Shown here: positions 12,942 through 19,422 of the stretch, piece by piece
How positions within the stretch are numbered: the first letter of the stretch is position 1
How the letters are laid out: every line of letters begins with the position of its first letter
Assembly: GCA_041663285.1 (NCBI GenBank)
Contig: JBAZSP010000017.1
Coordinates: forward strand, 1-25,512
Source: UBA1435 sp041663285
GTDB taxonomy: Bacteria > Patescibacteriota > Microgenomatia > UBA12405
Length of the DNA: 25,512 nt
Reading direction: 5' to 3'
Translations under genes and position numbers: made by a program
The notes under the pieces: model-generated
Databases searched by the model: none
The model's input: only the letters and a program-made list of their open reading frames with translations
Told to the model about the DNA's origin: nothing

Positions 12942-13553
12942 ATGTCATCTCACCTACCCAAATTAATCGCCCTTTCGCTGTCTTCATTACTCTTTAGCTC
13001 CTGTACACTGGTTCCCCAAAAAGCCACCTCTCCTTCTGCCATTATCAACCAAAGCCCTCCCCAATCACTCACTCCCACCCCAGCGACTATCCCCACAACT
13101 GCCGGCTGGCTCGAATTCTCCCCTTCCGCCGGTAACTTCAAGGCCGGGTTTCCTATCTATCCCTCCTCTCAATCTCAGCAGCTGGCTGCTGGATCTATTT
13201 CTATAAATCATACCCAGTATTCCGCCACCGACCAAAACGGTAATCTCTTTTTAATCGCTTATTCAACTTACGAAACTACCGCCTCAATCGACTACGCCAA
13301 GGGTCTACAGGGTTCCGTCAACGGGTCGCTCACGGCTACCCCGAATGGCCAACTTTTACGTTCCGATCCGGGTACTTTTTTAACTTATCCGTCAATTGAC
13401 TACACCATCTACAGTTCTTCCGAAAATGGGTTTTTAATCGGCCGTAATTTTATGGTCGGTAACCAGCTCTACCAAATCATGATTTCCTCACCTATCAACG
13501 ATCTCAACCTCTTCAACCAGTTCGCTGGCACTTTCGAGCTCACCAGCTTTTAA
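12942..13553 (+). CDS. Putative lipoprotein
   Basis: 203 aa. Type II signal peptide: basic start SSHLPK, hydrophobic LIALSLSSLLFSS and lipobox LFSSC with Cys21. After a Ser/Pro/Thr linker the domain GWLEFSPSAGNFKAGFPIYP opens a beta-rich fold seen in small uncharacterised exported proteins (a PsbP/DUF-like lipid-binding fold is possible: a strand, an YSATDQNGNLFLIAYSTY strand, and a C-terminal QLYQIMISS strand plus FAGTFELTSF). Exported and membrane-anchored; function unknown. Own leaderless promoter; convergent with the ureohydrolase-like gene. Confidence 0.75.
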   Translation: MSSHLPKLIALSLSSLLFSSCTLVPQKATSPSAIINQSPPQSLTPTPATIPTTAGWLEFSPSAGNFKAGFPIYPSSQSQQLAAGSISINHTQYSATDQNGNLFLIAYSTYETTASIDYAKGLQGSVNGSLTATPNGQLLRSDPGTFLTYPSIDYTIYSSSENGFLIGRNFMVGNQLYQIMISSPINDLNLFNQFAGTFELTSF

Positions 13554-13587
13554 TTCCCAGCCAAGCATTCGCTAACCTAATAAAAAC

Positions 13588-14877
13588 TTAGTTTCCCATC
13601 AACCTGTTTGCAATACTTATAACCGCATTAGCCGTATTCCCATTCAAATCCCTTCCGATAACCTCACCAACTGTCCCTACTACCCTGGTATGTCCTCCTC
13701 TCGGGCTCACTCCTATCGAAATACCGGAATCCCTGCAAATAGATCTCACCTTACCAATCTGCGTTCCTAATTCCGTTAATGTCAGTCTTGGCCTGGAGGT
13801 AGTCAGCACCCAAGGCCTAAGTCTCCCATCATCTTTAATCATCTTCATGTATTGAGGCGAAAACACACCCGAATCACTAAGTCCGCAAGTTCGCTCTCTC
13901 ATCTCCCATACCAATTGCTGGGTTCTAGTATCGAGTTCTTTACTTCCCAATGCCAAACCCTTAAGCCGGTCAGCCAGCGCCATAATACGCCCATCCCCCG
14001 TCCAACACTCCACACCCGCCAACAACACCCTGGCTAATGGATGATATTTTATTGCAGTTCTGGTGCGGCCATCTGTAAAATTATTTAAAACATCAGGGTC
14101 AACCGACAAAAATACTCCATGTGCTTTTGTAGATTCCAAAAAATCACCTAATTTATCAACGCCAAAACCATCCATAATCATGATTCTGTCCTTGAATTTT
14201 TTATATACTTCATGCATTCCCTTTATCGTTCTATCACCACCTCTTTGCCACTCACCCATAACCTGACGCCGGGTCATACTATTCACCCCTATCAATGCTA
14301 CTCCTCCAATCCCCATCTCCAATAACTCAGTCAAAAAAATGGCATCCGCTTCTCCTCTGTCCAGCTTGGCAATATCGGCATGATGATCCCAAACAACAGT
14401 TACTATTTCGTTTAGTCTACCAGCCCCGAATCTCTCAAGTAGGATCCTGTCGAGCGAGTGATCCGGAGTTAAGACTACAAACTCATCTCCTGCATTCCCC
14501 AATCCGTTTTTACCCGCATTCCAGACCTGGTCCAAGGTGCTTACCCGCTCCCCTCTGTCAACACCCCTGTCTCTTAAAGTCCTTGTAGATAGTTCAGATA
14601 CCATCAACCGTCGCATTAATTGGCAAAGACCAGCCTCAGTTAACTCTCTCTCAAAAAATGGATAGAAACTTTCAGGAAAATCGTCTAGTAAAAACCTCAT
14701 CCTTCGATCTTTCGAATTTTGACAAACAATCCTGACAGCTGTACTAATTAGCGCCAGGTGCTCCCAATTACTACTAAATATTCCCTCATCAAACAGCCTT
14801 ACATTTCCCGGCCACAAATAACCATTTACCCTGTATTCCGGCAATCCCAATATAGTTTCTCCTTTTCTCCCCGGCAT
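13588..14877 (-). CDS. Divergent ureohydrolase (arginase)-fold protein
   Basis: 429 aa. Metal-ligand-like motifs appear in arginase order: TPDHSLD (137-143; compare GGDHS), VWDHHADI (162-169; compare DAHxD) and LSVDPDVLNN (257-266; compare SFDxDxxDP). A GGHTRVVG motif lies near the C-terminus. The N-terminal 110 residues (FLLDDFPESFYPFFEREL) do not match classic arginases. I infer a binuclear-metal ureohydrolase or histone-deacetylase-like fold, but the substrate could be non-amidino. TAAAAT lies 5 nt before the ATG (leaderless). Unusually Arg/Asp-rich for this window. Alternative: a UPF0489-type arginase-like protein. Confidence 0.55.
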   Translation of the reverse strand: MPGRKGETILGLPEYRVNGYLWPGNVRLFDEGIFSSNWEHLALISTAVRIVCQNSKDRRMRFLLDDFPESFYPFFERELTEAGLCQLMRRLMVSELSTRTLRDRGVDRGERVSTLDQVWNAGKNGLGNAGDEFVVLTPDHSLDRILLERFGAGRLNEIVTVVWDHHADIAKLDRGEADAIFLTELLEMGIGGVALIGVNSMTRRQVMGEWQRGGDRTIKGMHEVYKKFKDRIMIMDGFGVDKLGDFLESTKAHGVFLSVDPDVLNNFTDGRTRTAIKYHPLARVLLAGVECWTGDGRIMALADRLKGLALGSKELDTRTQQLVWEMRERTCGLSDSGVFSPQYMKMIKDDGRLRPWVLTTSRPRLTLTELGTQIGKVRSICRDSGISIGVSPRGGHTRVVGTVGEVIGRDLNGNTANAVISIANRLMGN

Positions 14878-14882
14878 TCGCT

Positions 14883-14888
14883 ATTTTA
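14883..14888 (-). promoter_or_regulatory. -10 box of the ureohydrolase-fold gene
   Basis: TAAAAT (with TG one base upstream, extended -10 style) and 5 nt to the ATG at 14877. Confidence 0.45.
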
Positions 14889-15010
14889 CCATTCAAAATC
14901 TTAAATCTAATCTAACCTAATGACAGCTTCAAGTCGTGTTCAACCCGTCTTTACAAATGTCAGTCTTAAACGTTTGATTTTAGTGGCCTCAGGTTTACCT
15001 AGCCACGTTT

Positions 15011-15027
15011 AAATCGCTTTGCGATTT
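15011..15027 (-). terminator. Hairpin downstream of tRNA-Trp
   Basis: AAATCGC-3 nt-GCGATTT, 10 nt beyond the tRNA-Trp 3' end; no long T-tract, so weak terminator or processing signal. Confidence 0.4.
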
Positions 15028-15036
15028 ATTACGTTG

Positions 15037-15107
15037 CAGGCCCGTATGGATTCGAACCATAAACAAAGGTTTTGGAGACCTCGATGATACCATTTCACCA
15101 CGGGCCT
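15037..15107 (-). tRNA. tRNA-Trp (anticodon CCA)
   Basis: Acceptor AGGCCCG/CGGGCCT, D-arm GTGAAATGGTATCAT, anticodon stem GAGGT/ACCTT with loop CTCCAAA (CCA), T-arm TATGG-TTCGAAT-CCATA, discriminator G as usual for bacterial Trp. CCA end not encoded. Downstream of a mini GIY-YIG gene on the same strand. Confidence 0.94.
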
Positions 15108-15173
15108 AAAGTTTCAAAGATCCTTCAATCTGCAATTTTAAACTATTCTTGGCCTTCCCGCCAGATTTCAAAT

Positions 15174-15473
15174 CTATCTGCCTTGTTTTATTTCATTTAA
15201 CATAATACATTTACTCAAGGTCCTCTTTAATGCCTTACGCAATTGGTCTCGACCAAATCCACTTTTTAAAAATACCTCCCTGGCTCTTGCATCTTCCTTG
15301 TCAACAAAATATTCGTAATGGATTACTTTAAATGGTCTCCGGTTTCTTGTTGAAACAACATTCCCCAGCATATGTTCGCGTAGTCTTCGAGTTAAATCAG
15401 TTGTCATTCCTACATAAAACCGCCTGTCCTTCAAGCTTATCAACACATAAATCCAATACTTACCTTCGGCCAC
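15174..15473 (-). CDS. Mini GIY-YIG nuclease between tRNA-Ala and tRNA-Trp
   Basis: 99 aa from GTG 15473; an in-frame GTG at 15515 would extend it through a perfect hairpin, which I think is untranslated. GIY-YIG core: WIYV, FYVG (19-22), Arg29/Arg30, His34 and Glu66 in REVFLKSGFG. Closely resembles the tRNA-Ser-associated copy (shared REVFLKSG, EYF, R-P---I). Basic tail ALKRTLSKC. Genes in order of transcription are tRNA-Ala, this gene, tRNA-Trp (66 nt on). No duplicated tRNA-Trp piece was found, but two tRNA-Ala pieces lie upstream. Function: DNA endonuclease by family; target unknown. Confidence 0.8.
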   Translation of the reverse strand: MAEGKYWIYVLISLKDRRFYVGMTTDLTRRLREHMLGNVVSTRNRRPFKVIHYEYFVDKEDARAREVFLKSGFGRDQLRKALKRTLSKCIMLNEIKQGR

Positions 15474-15494
15474 ACTGTTGTTCAATTCCGTATT

Positions 15495-15515
15495 GTGCCA
15501 AGTCAGACTTGGCAC
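15495..15515. repeat. Perfect 10-bp palindromic hairpin before the GIY-YIG gene
   Basis: GTGCCAAGTC-A-GACTTGGCAC. Could be a terminator for tRNA-Ala read-through or an operator/target site of the nuclease. Confidence 0.7.
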
Positions 15516-15556
15516 CTCGTCAAAATTCGATAAACCATTTTTAAATATATTGGTTT

Positions 15557-15573
15557 ACCGAGTTTGACTCGGT
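15557..15573 (-). terminator. Hairpin fused to the 3' end of tRNA-Ala
   Basis: ACCGAGT-3 nt-ACTCGGT; its first base on the minus strand is the discriminator of tRNA-Ala. A processing signal or terminator; no T-tract. Confidence 0.5.
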
Positions 15574-15645
15574 GGACCTGAGGGGACTCGAACCCCTGAC
15601 CTTCCCCATGCCATGGGGACGCGCTACCAACTACGCTACAGGCCC
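15573..15645 (-). tRNA. tRNA-Ala (anticodon GGC)
   Basis: Acceptor GGGCCTG/CAGGTCC with one G-T pair, D-arm AGCGTAGTTGGTAGCGC, anticodon stem TCCCC/GGGGA with loop ATGGCAT (GGC), T-arm CAGGGG-TTCGAGT-CCCCT, discriminator A. CCA not encoded. Two 5' fragments of it lie upstream (15748-15763, 15850-15859). Confidence 0.93.
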
Positions 15646-15710
15646 ATTTATAAATCAATGTGCTATCTTATCAAAAATAAGCCTGATCTGTCCGATATTC
15701 CTCGAACGGC

Positions 15711-15747
15711 GCTAGCCTCCGCCAAAGGCGGATCAGCCTCTGGCTGA
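15711..15747 (-). repeat. Double hairpin (module copy 2) abutting tRNA-Ala fragment 1
   Basis: TCCGCC-AAA-GGCGGA (15718-15732) directly joined to TCAGCC-TCT-GGCTGA (15733-15747), both perfect; flanked by GCTAGC (15711-15716). On the minus strand the order is tRNA fragment, hairpin, hairpin, GG, CTAGC, as in copy 1. Confidence 0.87.
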
Positions 15748-15763
15748 AACTACGCTACAGGCC
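15748..15763 (-). pseudogene. Truncated tRNA-Ala, 5' fragment 1
   Basis: GGCCTGTAGCGTAGTT on the minus strand equals the 5' end of tRNA-Ala through the D-loop (one G missing at position 1-3). The homology extends a few bases upstream (AAAT). The next base is the first of the hairpin pair. Confidence 0.8.
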
Positions 15764-15810
15764 ATTTTCTCTCAAATTTTAAAGGCACTTTACTTTTTAT
15801 CAAAGACCTT

Positions 15811-15849
15811 GCTAGCCTCCACCAACGGAGTTTATCCGCCCCTGGCGGA
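15811..15849 (-). repeat. Double hairpin (module copy 3) abutting tRNA-Ala fragment 2
   Basis: GCTAGC (15811-15816), a decayed hairpin CTCC-6 nt-GGAG, then perfect TCCGCC-CCT-GGCGGA (15835-15849), directly joined to fragment 2. Confidence 0.8.
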
Positions 15850-15859
15850 CTACAGGCCC
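15850..15859 (-). pseudogene. Truncated tRNA-Ala, 5' fragment 2
   Basis: GGGCCTGTAG, the first 10 nt of tRNA-Ala, preceded by AAATT as in the intact gene's AAAT flank. Short on its own; credible because its position against the hairpin pair repeats that of fragment 1. Confidence 0.6.
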
Positions 15860-15937
15860 AATTTTATTACTCCTTCAGTAATAATACGCTCGATTATATC
15901 TTTATTCTCTCGTCTCTTCAATCTACACCCTATTACT

Positions 15938-16201
15938 TTACCCCACCCTCCTCGTACCGTCTTCCCCCACGGTAGAAGAAGTGGCCTTTTCCAAAAATAT
16001 TGGACATTTTTCAAACCCTGTTTTTAAAATCCCCGAAGCCATGGCAACACGACCACCCATCGGTCTTCTGCTCATCTGCCTAACGCCTATAGATCCATCT
16101 TGCCTTCTTCTCGTAAAAATAACCTCTCCCGTATCTTGTCTCCTACAATCAAACCCCCCACATTGGCAACGTCCTAGCTCAGCTTCAATGCTTCCGGTCA
16201 T
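15938..16201 (-). CDS. Small unknown Cys-rich protein
   Basis: 87 aa. RCQCGGFDCRR gives C-x-C-x4-C near residue 12; FEKCPIFLEKA adds a fourth Cys, so a zinc site is possible. Middle is Arg/Gly/Met-rich (RQMSRRPMGGRVAMASG). TTTAAT lies 5 nt before the ATG, similar to other leaderless genes. Not recognised. Lower certainty because the region upstream is repeat-rich. Confidence 0.4.
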   Translation of the reverse strand: MTGSIEAELGRCQCGGFDCRRQDTGEVIFTRRRQDGSIGVRQMSRRPMGGRVAMASGILKTGFEKCPIFLEKATSSTVGEDGTRRVG

Positions 16202-16305
16202 ATCATATTAAAACTGTAATTTCACATAATAAACCATCTATCTTTGTATTTCAACCTCAGCTCTTCGCGCCCCCACATGCTTAATTAAGACACTACTCTC
16301 TTCAC

Positions 16306-16446
16306 CTAGTTTGGTGTTGCCACTCTGGCTAAGCTATCCGCTAAATGCCAACATGCAGCCCGCTCACCACCCTTTTCCCATTCGACCCTGGCCCACAGAT
16401 TATAATTTGGCTCGTCTTCTCCCTCACAGGCATTGTCTGTCAACAA
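16306..16446 (-). CDS. Short ORF encoding a Cys/His small protein
   Basis: 46 aa from TTG 16446 (no ATG; frame opens just upstream after TGA). Sequence has protein character: EDEPNYNLWARVEWEKGGE, then RAACWHLADSLARVATPN, with C-x2-H near the end and another Cys near the start, preceded by a C-x2-H just before the chosen start. Start codon is uncertain. No family recognised. Confidence 0.35.
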   Translation of the reverse strand: MLTDNACEGEDEPNYNLWARVEWEKGGERAACWHLADSLARVATPN

Positions 16447-16489
16447 ATGTCTACATATTCAATAAGTAGATCTATCTTCCCTTTCTCTC

Positions 16490-16518
16490 TTGGCTTATGT
16501 ACCTTTACTTGATATTAT
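16490..16518 (+). promoter_or_regulatory. Sigma-70-type promoter of galU (leaderless)
   Basis: TTGGCT (16490-16495), 17-bp spacer, TATTAT (16513-16518), 5 nt to the ATG at 16524. Confidence 0.7.
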
Positions 16519-16523
16519 TAGCC

Positions 16524-17411
16524 ATGCCAACCATCACCAAAGCCGTCATTGCCTGCGGGGGTTACTCTACCCGCTTTCTTCCTACTGTTAAAACTTACGC
16601 CAAGCAGCTTATCCCCATCTTGGACAAACCCCAAATCCAATGGGTTATTGAGGAGTTAATCGGTGCCGGCATTACCGATATGGTCATTGTCCATCGTGAC
16701 GGCGAAGAAACCCTAAAAAAGCACTTCACCCGCGACGCCGAGCTTGATGCTTATCTGGATCAAACCGGCAAACAAAAATGCCTCGACAGTCTGGAATATA
16801 TTTGGTCCAAAACCCGCCTTGATTTTTTGCCCCAAACCAAAGAGTACCCCTACGGCAACGGTGTCCCTATCCTGGTCGCCCAGGATTTTATTGGTTCTGA
16901 TCCCTTTATTTATCTTTGGGGCGACGATATCACCCTCGAAGATACTCCCGGCGCCTTCTTAACCAAAGCTATCGCTTTGTATCAGCAATATTCTCCAGCA
17001 GTTTTGGAATGTGTCCAATGGATGCCCGATGACGTTCTTTACCGTTACGGCACCGTCAAATATGTTGACGACCCAAAATATCCTCACCGAATTTCCGAGC
17101 TCAAGGAAAAGCTGCCCTTCGGCCAGGCTCCCAGTAACTTTATTCAAGGCGGCCGCTTTGTCTGCTCGCCCAAAGTTATTGAAGTTCTCAAAAAAACCGC
17201 CGTTTCCAAAGGCGAACTCTGGTTTGCTGATGCCGTCAATTTTTTGGCCCAGACCGATGTGGTCATGACCCATAACTACACCGAAAACAATGCTCTTTGG
17301 TCTACCACCGGCGATCCTCTAAACTGGCTCCGGGTCAATCTTTATCTTGCTTCCCGCCATCCCGATTTCCAAGGCAAGCTTGAGTTGGAAGCCAATTTTC
17401 AAACCAAATAG
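16524..17411 (+). CDS. galU: UTP--glucose-1-phosphate uridylyltransferase-like nucleotidyltransferase
   Basis: 295 aa from ATG 16524; an in-frame ATG at 16497 would place the promoter inside the gene. Nucleotidyltransferase signature ACGGYSTRFLPTVK (a variant of GxGTRxxPxT), KQLIPILDKPQIQWVIEEL, WGDD metal site, and PFGQAPSNFIQGGRFV. Lengths and the DKPxIQ and GxY-A order fit GalU/RfbA-type enzymes; GalU is preferred. It makes UDP-glucose (or another NDP-sugar) for the glycosyltransferases in this window. The first motif differs from the textbook LGTRFLP, so donor specificity should be held open. Confidence 0.8.
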   Translation: MPTITKAVIACGGYSTRFLPTVKTYAKQLIPILDKPQIQWVIEELIGAGITDMVIVHRDGEETLKKHFTRDAELDAYLDQTGKQKCLDSLEYIWSKTRLDFLPQTKEYPYGNGVPILVAQDFIGSDPFIYLWGDDITLEDTPGAFLTKAIALYQQYSPAVLECVQWMPDDVLYRYGTVKYVDDPKYPHRISELKEKLPFGQAPSNFIQGGRFVCSPKVIEVLKKTAVSKGELWFADAVNFLAQTDVVMTHNYTENNALWSTTGDPLNWLRVNLYLASRHPDFQGKLELEANFQTK

Positions 17412-17649
17412 TCTTCCCAATTCCCTCTCGTCACCTATCTTTTTCCGTCATTGTAGCCTGATACACCATTTCACTCATCAGCCTATCTGTAATGCTTTCA
17501 GTCATCTATATTTTTGAATTTTTTATTTGGTATTATTTAGAATTTAGATATTAGATATTAGAAATTGATTAAAAATTATAAATTTTTAAATTTAAAATTT
17601 TTATTTGTTATACTACCCTATATATCTATTAATATTTAGTTATCGACCT
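17412..17649. other. AT-rich intergenic region
   Basis: Very AT-rich from 17505, with tandem TTAGATATTAGATATTAG-like and AAATTTTTAAATTT-like words. Likely contains the promoter of the LPXTG gene (TAGTTA 7 nt before its ATG is a weak -10). No gene seen. Confidence 0.55.
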
Positions 17650-18252
17650 ATGATATCCAAAATACTTAATTTGTTCTTATCCTTGGGCTTAATTTTAACC
17701 TTAGCCACTCCGGCTATAGCCGACGATGAAGTCCGTAGTCTTACCGTCGATACCAAAGTCAAAGGCTTTTCTCAAACTGACTGGCACGACAATCAGGAAA
17801 GCCAGACTATTCTTTTTGGACCAAACAGCAACCTCCAATTACGGCTAGTAGTCAAAAACCAAGGCAACCGCAACCAAACCAATCTGGTCGTCAAAGTCAC
17901 CGCCCCCTCATCAGTTAGGCTCGACACCCCTTTTCAATATACCATTCCCGAAATCGGCGCTGGTTCTGAATACACCAAAGATTTTACTATCACTGTCAAA
18001 GACAAACCCTTTGTTAGCCAGGCCATTTCTCCGGTCACTATTCGCTTCGACGTTACCTCCGAAATCGGCACTAAAGCTGGCGATTTCTCCACTTTTTACA
18101 TCGGTAACGGTACCAAAGATACTGTCCAACCTACCACCACTAAGCCTATCTTACCGGCAACCGGAGCTACTAACTTATTAATTACCACCCTGCTTTCCCT
18201 ATCTACCGCCGTTGGCGCCCTAAAACTTCGGCGCTTCGCCCGGGGCTATTAA
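17650..18252 (+). CDS. LPXTG-anchored surface protein with CARDB-like domain
   Basis: 200 aa from ATG 17650, which begins a signal peptide (ISKILNLFLSLGLILTL, cleavage near AIADD). The middle is a beta-sandwich typical of CARDB/DUF11-like adhesion modules (LQLRLVVKNQGNRNQTNLVV, VTAPSSVRL). The C-terminus is a full sortase signal: LPATG (168-172), hydrophobic stretch NLLITTLLSLSTAVGALKL, basic tail RRFARGY. So a sortase should attach it to an envelope component. Followed 38 nt later by a small membrane protein gene. No sortase in the window. Confidence 0.82.
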   Translation: MISKILNLFLSLGLILTLATPAIADDEVRSLTVDTKVKGFSQTDWHDNQESQTILFGPNSNLQLRLVVKNQGNRNQTNLVVKVTAPSSVRLDTPFQYTIPEIGAGSEYTKDFTITVKDKPFVSQAISPVTIRFDVTSEIGTKAGDFSTFYIGNGTKDTVQPTTTKPILPATGATNLLITTLLSLSTAVGALKLRRFARGY

Positions 18253-18290
18253 GCTCTTTTGTTCTAACAATTAATATTTTGCCTAATCCT

Positions 18291-18521
18291 ATGAAAAAAT
18301 ATATTTTAATTTCCCTGGCTGCCATAGCGGTTTTAATGGCCGTTGTCTACCTAACTCTGCAGTACCAAAAGCTCCGCTTCCAGGCTGTCGATAACTGCCT
18401 CCAGCTGTCAGGCACCTACCAGTATACTTCTACCAACTTATCAGAAAAATCCACCTTGCCCCAAAAAGAGGTCTACAAAGCCTGTTTGCTCGACAAGGGC
18501 ATTACTTCTTCCTGGAAATAG
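18291..18521 (+). CDS. Small single-pass membrane protein with two external cysteines
   Basis: 76 aa from ATG 18291 (in-frame ATG 18279 also possible). Lys-Lys start, one transmembrane helix (ILISLAAIAVLMAVVYLTL), then an extracytoplasmic tail with DNCLQLSGTY and VYKACLLDKGI; the two Cys could form a disulfide. Same strand and 38 nt after the LPXTG gene, so probably cotranscribed. Family not recognised. Confidence 0.65.
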   Translation: MKKYILISLAAIAVLMAVVYLTLQYQKLRFQAVDNCLQLSGTYQYTSTNLSEKSTLPQKEVYKACLLDKGITSSWK

Positions 18522-18589
18522 TTATAAGCCTTTTTTTCTTATTCCCATCATTTGGCCGGTATCTTTTGTGGTGCCTAACCCGCCCTTGC

Positions 18590-18725
18590 ACTTTTCCGCG
18601 TCATTGCAGTCAAAGCGTGTCAATCTCACCTCTTGCGTCATTGCGAGGAGTTCCCGACGAAGCAATCTCATAACCCAGATCGCCACGGCCTCCGGCCTCG
18701 CGATGACGTTATTGTTATCCGTCAT
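18590..18725. repeat. Imperfect palindromic repeat (CGTCATTGCGAGG type)
   Basis: CGTCATTGCGAGG...GAAGCAATCTC at 18637-18668 is mirrored by GATCGCC...CCTCGCGATGACG ending at 18709. A further partial arm (GCGTCATTGCAG) lies at 18598. This is a palindromic class seen in many unrelated bacterial genomes; no function is known to me. Confidence 0.7.
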
Positions 18726-18834
18726 TTTGCCTGCCCACCTCAATGTAAATCAGATCGGATCTACCTCACCGAAGTCCGTAAAATGTCGAAATATCAACAC
18801 AACTCATATTTCATCCCCCATAAATCATCGCATT

Positions 18835-18945
18835 TAAGGTGTTATTCATGAATCATGAACCTGCCCGCAGATGCTAAAGCACCAGCTTTTGCAGGAGGGT
18901 CATGTTTCCTGTTTCTGGTTTCATTATACATTATAGGTTTTATCC
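18835..18945. repeat. Composite repeat with hairpin
   Basis: ATTCATGAATCATGAA word, then CCTGCC...GCAGG enclosing GCTAAAGC-ACCA-GCTTTTGC, then GTCATGTTTCCTGTTTC. The ATGAATCAT and TTTCCTG words recur at 1000-1030 and 11765-11795. Confidence 0.55.
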
Positions 18946-19020
18946 CCATTATTACAGGCTGATTTGCCTGTTCTTACAATACGTAGGCGTAATTACCCGC
19001 TAATTCCCTTATCCTATAGC

Positions 19021-19049
19021 TTGACAAAATCCTCTTATTATCTTATAAT
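19021..19049 (+). promoter_or_regulatory. Full-consensus sigma-70 promoter
   Basis: TTGACA (19021-19026), 17-bp spacer, TATAAT (19044-19049): both hexamers perfect, the only such promoter in the window. No CDS starts nearby, so it should make a long untranslated leader or an RNA starting near 19056. Confidence 0.85.
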
Positions 19050-19242
19050 ATAAGTCGTAATAACTAGCTCCCTAACAACCCGTTTTCTTTGCTAGTGGCC
19101 AAAATGCTTTAGAAGCTAAAAGAGAGCAAGGGGTTATCGGCTTTAACCCTTAACTCCTTCCCTCTTTTGGTCTTTAAGGCCAAAACGCCTAAATAATTGA
19201 AACCAGGCAATGCGTCTGTTATTTCAGTTTTCCAAGGCGTAG

Positions 19243-19254
19243 TTCTTTAACAAT
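19243..19254 (+). promoter_or_regulatory. boxA-like antitermination element
   Basis: TTCTTTAACAAT, very close to the E. coli rrn boxA word TGCTCTTTAACAAT, the NusB/S10-binding element of rRNA leaders. About 190 nt after the expected transcription start. Confidence 0.5.
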
Positions 19255-19358
19255 CCGCTTTATCCGCCGTAGCGTAAGCGAAGGCGGAAAACTCATACTC
19301 AAAAGGGAAAGTGGTTTTCTCTCATTCTATTGAGGTCACCGTTTTGTCTTGGAAATTG

Positions 19359-19422
19359 TCATCCTGTCCGCCAGCTGGCGGATCAGGATCTTGTGGTGTC
19401 ATCCTGAACTTGATTCAGGATC
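19359..19422. repeat. Two CATCCTG...CAGGAT palindromes left of the GC-rich cassette
   Basis: ATCCTG-TCCGCC-AGCT-GGCGGA-TCAGGAT (19361-19388) is followed by GTCATCCTGAAC-TTGATTCAGGATC (19399-19423). The first looks like the second with a hairpin-family unit in its centre. Confidence 0.7.

Noticed and set aside
18568..18851. Plus-strand ORFs of 89 and 72 aa and a 73-aa minus ORF
   Set aside because: They are translations of the palindromic CGTCATTGCGAGG repeat.
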